From Paracoccaceae bacterium (GTDB lineage: Bacteria; Pseudomonadota; Alphaproteobacteria; Rhodobacterales; Rhodobacteraceae): DNA of 6,782 nt. Where the stretch lies: contig JAFIEC010000149.1 of the NCBI GenBank assembly GCA_020832725.1, positions 1-6,782 on the forward strand, given 5' to 3'. A model generated the notes under the pieces. It saw only the letters and a program-made list of their open reading frames with translations, had not been told where the DNA came from and made no database searches. Positions 5,140 to 6,782 of the stretch are shown one piece after another (within the stretch, counting starts at the first letter, position 1; the number at the start of each line of letters is the position of its first letter). Position numbers and translations under genes: made by a program.

Positions 5140-6054
5140 ATGGGATATGCGCTGAGGGCATTCGGCAGCTATTTCGTCAGCGGGCATGTTCACGAGGTTC
5201 GCGGCCGGGCAGTGGCGGAGATCGCCGTCACTGCCCAGACCAGTTATGCCTATGACCCTAACGGCCACTATGCGGTCGAGGCAGCTTATGTGCAGTTCTT
5301 CGTGCCCGAGCCGCGTCGTCAGGGGCCGCCGGTCGTGCTGGTTCACGGCGGGGGCATGTCTGGCGCCATGTGGGAGACAACACCCGACGGACGGCCGGGC
5401 TGGCTGCACGGTCTCCTTGCCCGCGGCCACGAGGTGCATGTGATCGACAATGTCGAGCGTGGCCGCGCCGGTTGGGTTCCGGGGCGTTGGGAGGGTGCAC
5501 CCATCCTTCGCACGATGGAGGAGGCCTGGTCGCTCTTCCGCTTCGGGCCGCCCGAAGGCTTCGCCGCACGCCGGCCATATGCGGGATGCCGCTTTCCGGT
5601 GGCGCATCTGGAGTCGTTCGCACGCCAGTTCGTTCCGCGCTGGACCTCGACCACCAAACCGCAGGTAGCTGCGCTTGTTGCGCTTCTCTCTCGTCTTGGC
5701 CGCGCCAATGTGATTGCGCACAGCCAGGGTGCCGCCATCGCCGCAACCGCCGTCGCTGCCGCGCCCGAACGTGTCGCAACGCTTGTCACGCTCGAGCCAT
5801 CGGGGTTTACCCCGCCCGACCCCACCGCGCCGGCGCCGCCCACTTACATTGTCTGCGGCGACTACCTGGAGTGTGATGCGCTCTGGCGCGGGCTCTCCGC
5901 CGGCTGGCGCGACCTTGCCGCCACGAATGCCGCCGTCACGCTCATCCCGCTTGCCGATACGTTTCCCGGCACCTCGCATATGCCCATGATGGACCTCGAT
6001 TCGGTGGGCTCCCTCGAAATCGTGGCAAGCCTGATAGAGCCTGCTGACTGCTGA
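5140..6054 (+). CDS. Alpha/beta hydrolase, esterase 713-like
   Basis: A 304-residue alpha/beta-hydrolase fold protein. Its motifs match what I remember of Alcaligenes esterase 713: VVLVHGGG (65-72, oxyanion loop), WETTPDGRPGW (78-88), an FRFGPP segment (133-138), RFPV (151-154), AHSQGA (193-198) with nucleophile S195, LEPSG (218-222) with E219 as the likely acid, and GTSHMPMMD (277-285) with catalytic H280. Two features are unusual for the fold: a glutamate as triad acid, and alanine in place of the first glycine of GxSxG. The N-terminus has no clear signal peptide, so it probably acts in the cytoplasm. The gene lies 25 nt after dctP as last gene of the transporter operon; ATG 5140 is the first start after the dctP stop, preceded only by a G-rich stretch. 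It probably acts on the imported compound or a product of it. The substrate is unknown. Confidence 0.88.
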   Translation: MGYALRAFGSYFVSGHVHEVRGRAVAEIAVTAQTSYAYDPNGHYAVEAAYVQFFVPEPRRQGPPVVLVHGGGMSGAMWETTPDGRPGWLHGLLARGHEVHVIDNVERGRAGWVPGRWEGAPILRTMEEAWSLFRFGPPEGFAARRPYAGCRFPVAHLESFARQFVPRWTSTTKPQVAALVALLSRLGRANVIAHSQGAAIAATAVAAAPERVATLVTLEPSGFTPPDPTAPAPPTYIVCGDYLECDALWRGLSAGWRDLAATNAAVTLIPLADTFPGTSHMPMMDLDSVGSLEIVASLIEPADC

Positions 6055-6058
6055 GCGA

Positions 6059-6089
6059 GCCTGCTGCACCAGGCAACCGTGCAACAGGC
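6059..6089 (+). terminator. Hairpin at the end of the transporter operon
   Basis: GCCTGCTGCAC (6059-6069) pairs with GTGCAACAGGC (6079-6089) at 10 of 11 positions around a 9-nt loop, starting 5 nt after the hydrolase stop codon. There is no T run, so it may be a 3' end-stabilising structure or part of a Rho-dependent end, not a textbook intrinsic terminator. Its position immediately after the last gene supports a role in ending or protecting the operon transcript. Confidence 0.45.
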
Positions 6090-6268
6090 ATGCGTCTGGC
6101 GCGCCCTCATGCCGTGGGTCCGGGATGAGTCATCGCGTCTTGCTTCGACGATGGTGAGCCGTCAGCCGTTCGGGGCGTGCGGTGCCCGGGCAGGGTGCGA
6201 CAGGCGCCTGGCGGAGGAGGTGTAACAAATACCGAACTCTCTCCCGTGCCAGTGTCCGCCCCAGCGTG

Positions 6269-6284
6269 ATGGTTGCGAAACCAT
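6269..6284. repeat. Inverted repeat with GNRA-type loop
   Basis: ATGGTT and AACCAT form a perfect 6-bp stem enclosing GCGA, a stable GNRA-type tetraloop when read on the plus strand. A further GCG/CGC pairing is possible outside a small internal loop. It lies about 35 bp beyond the toxin stop codon and could sit in the 3' tail of either convergent transcript. No T run follows on either strand. Confidence 0.35.
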
Positions 6285-6298
6285 GCGCAAATCTGACG

Positions 6299-6336
6299 GA
6301 CTTTGGAAAACCAGTTTGTCAGCCCAGACCAAAGTC
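6299..6336. repeat. Inverted repeat spanning the toxin stop codon
   Basis: GACTTTGG (6299-6306) and CCAAAGTC (6329-6336) are exact reverse complements separated by 22 nt. The right arm lies within the last codons of the toxin gene, and the stop codon is in the loop. It could form a weak hairpin at the 3' end of the toxin message; chance is possible given the long loop. Confidence 0.25.
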
Positions 6337-6633
6337 ATCCCGAAAGCGGTCGATTTGGTGCATGCGTTCGTGCAGGATGGTCACGATGCCGATGTCGCCA
6401 TTCGAGAGATGCCGCCAATAGACGAAATGGCGCTCGTATCGAAAGAAGTACCCTTCGACGCCGAACTCGGCCGGGATGGGCTTTGATGCGACACCGTGCG
6501 CTGCAATCCTCTCGAAGGCTGCGAACAGGCCGGTAATGTAAGTCTCGGCTTGTGAATCACCCCACCTATCGCGGGTGAAGCGGTAGATCTCGTCGAGGCG
6601 CACCGAGGCCGCCTCCTGGACGCGGATCGCCAC
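6319..6633 (-). CDS. parE: RelE/ParE-family toxin
   Basis: A 104-residue protein of ParE/RelE toxin size and pattern. It has an N-terminal helical hairpin (about 8-45, with DEIYRFTRDRWG and AFERIAAH), a beta sheet (about 60-90: GYFFRYERHFVYWRHL, then IGIVTILHERM) and a short C-terminal helix with HQIDRF. The ILHERMH stretch is typical of the ParE branch, whose members usually poison DNA gyrase; RelE-type RNase activity cannot be ruled out from sequence alone. The start is GTG, 4 nt after the stop of the upstream antitoxin gene and with a poor ribosome binding site, so translation is likely coupled to the antitoxin. The gene appears intact. It is unrelated to the transporter operon, which converges on it. 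Confidence 0.88.
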   Translation of the reverse strand: MAIRVQEAASVRLDEIYRFTRDRWGDSQAETYITGLFAAFERIAAHGVASKPIPAEFGVEGYFFRYERHFVYWRHLSNGDIGIVTILHERMHQIDRFRDDFGLG

Positions 6634-6637
6634 CTGA

Positions 6638-6782
6638 TCAGGTCCGGTTCCGGGCGATCACCTCGGCGGCGGTCAGAGGCTTGAAGCTGTCCTCGGGCGC
6701 AGCGAAGGCGCGGCTCAGCTCCGCCTTCAGACGGTCGAAGGCCTCGCGCTCCGCGCGTTCCTTGTCGCGACGGATCAGGTCG
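6638..6782 (-). CDS. parD: Antitoxin of the ParE toxin, C-terminal part
   Basis: The last 47 codons of a leftward gene that enters from the right edge and ends with TGA at 6638-6640. The visible protein is charged and helical (RRDKERAEREAFDRLKAEL), followed by a tail with SFKPLTAAEVIARNRT. Such a long amphipathic helix plus extended tail is how ParD-type antitoxins wrap around their toxins. The N-terminal DNA-binding domain, usually a ribbon-helix-helix, lies outside the window. Gene order (antitoxin, then toxin 4 nt later) is the normal type II arrangement, and the antitoxin with the complex normally represses its own promoter. The antitoxin role is well supported by position; the ParD subfamily is less sure. 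Confidence 0.75.
   Translation of the reverse strand, partial: DLIRRDKERAEREAFDRLKAELSRAFAAPEDSFKPLTAAEVIARNRT

Larger units (their letters stand above)
6055..6318. other. Convergent intergenic region
   Basis: This 264-bp gap lies between the end of the rightward transporter operon and the end of the leftward toxin gene, so transcription converges on it. It contains a hairpin right after the hydrolase stop (6059-6089), a perfect 6-bp stem with a GCGA loop (6269-6284), and the left arm of an inverted repeat that straddles the toxin stop (6299-6336). I see no gene or promoter in it. Confidence 0.6.

Noticed and set aside
4945..6084. 379-codon minus-strand frame opposite the hydrolase
   Set aside because: No family pattern or ribosome binding site, and it covers the well-supported hydrolase gene in antisense.
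1..6782. CRISPR array, tRNA, rRNA, riboswitch or insertion sequence
   Set aside because: No regularly spaced repeats, cloverleaf, conserved RNA core, transposase or terminal inverted repeats were found by reading both strands.

Overview
The window looks like a piece of a GC-rich alphaproteobacterial genome, most likely Rhodobacterales/Paracoccaceae. I infer this from the strong G/C preference at codon third positions, the TRAP transporter in dctQ-dctM-dctP order, and the TakP-like binding protein. No rRNA, tRNA or other taxonomic marker is present, so the assignment is an inference.

Layout. Positions 1-751 hold no gene I can defend. There are two weak coding-like stretches, a terminator-like hairpin reading leftward (322-343) and a small palindrome. 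Positions 752-2049 (minus strand) form a two-gene operon. It encodes an isocitrate lyase/PEP mutase superfamily lyase with an intact catalytic KRCGH motif, followed with a 4-bp overlap (GTGA) by a MarR-family regulator. A regulatory region (2050-2183) contains two related palindromes whose centres are 21 bp apart. Positions 2184-6054 (plus strand) form a divergent four-gene operon: TRAP small permease, TRAP large permease, periplasmic binding protein and an alpha/beta hydrolase resembling the Alcaligenes esterase 713 family. A hairpin follows the last stop codon. Positions 6319-6782 (minus strand) hold a ParE-family toxin preceded by the C-terminal part of its antitoxin gene, which runs off the right edge.

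How the parts may fit together (inference). The TRAP system would import a small carboxylate; motifs in its binding protein resemble the 2-oxo/2-hydroxy acid binders. The hydrolase would open an ester or related bond in the imported compound or a derivative. The lyase would split a 2-hydroxy acid by retro-aldol cleavage, giving a 2-oxo acid and a second carboxylate. The MarR protein is the obvious candidate to sense the compound and bind the paired palindromes between the two operons. I do not recognise this four-function set as a described pathway, so it is the most interesting part of the window. Its substrate cannot be read from the sequence.
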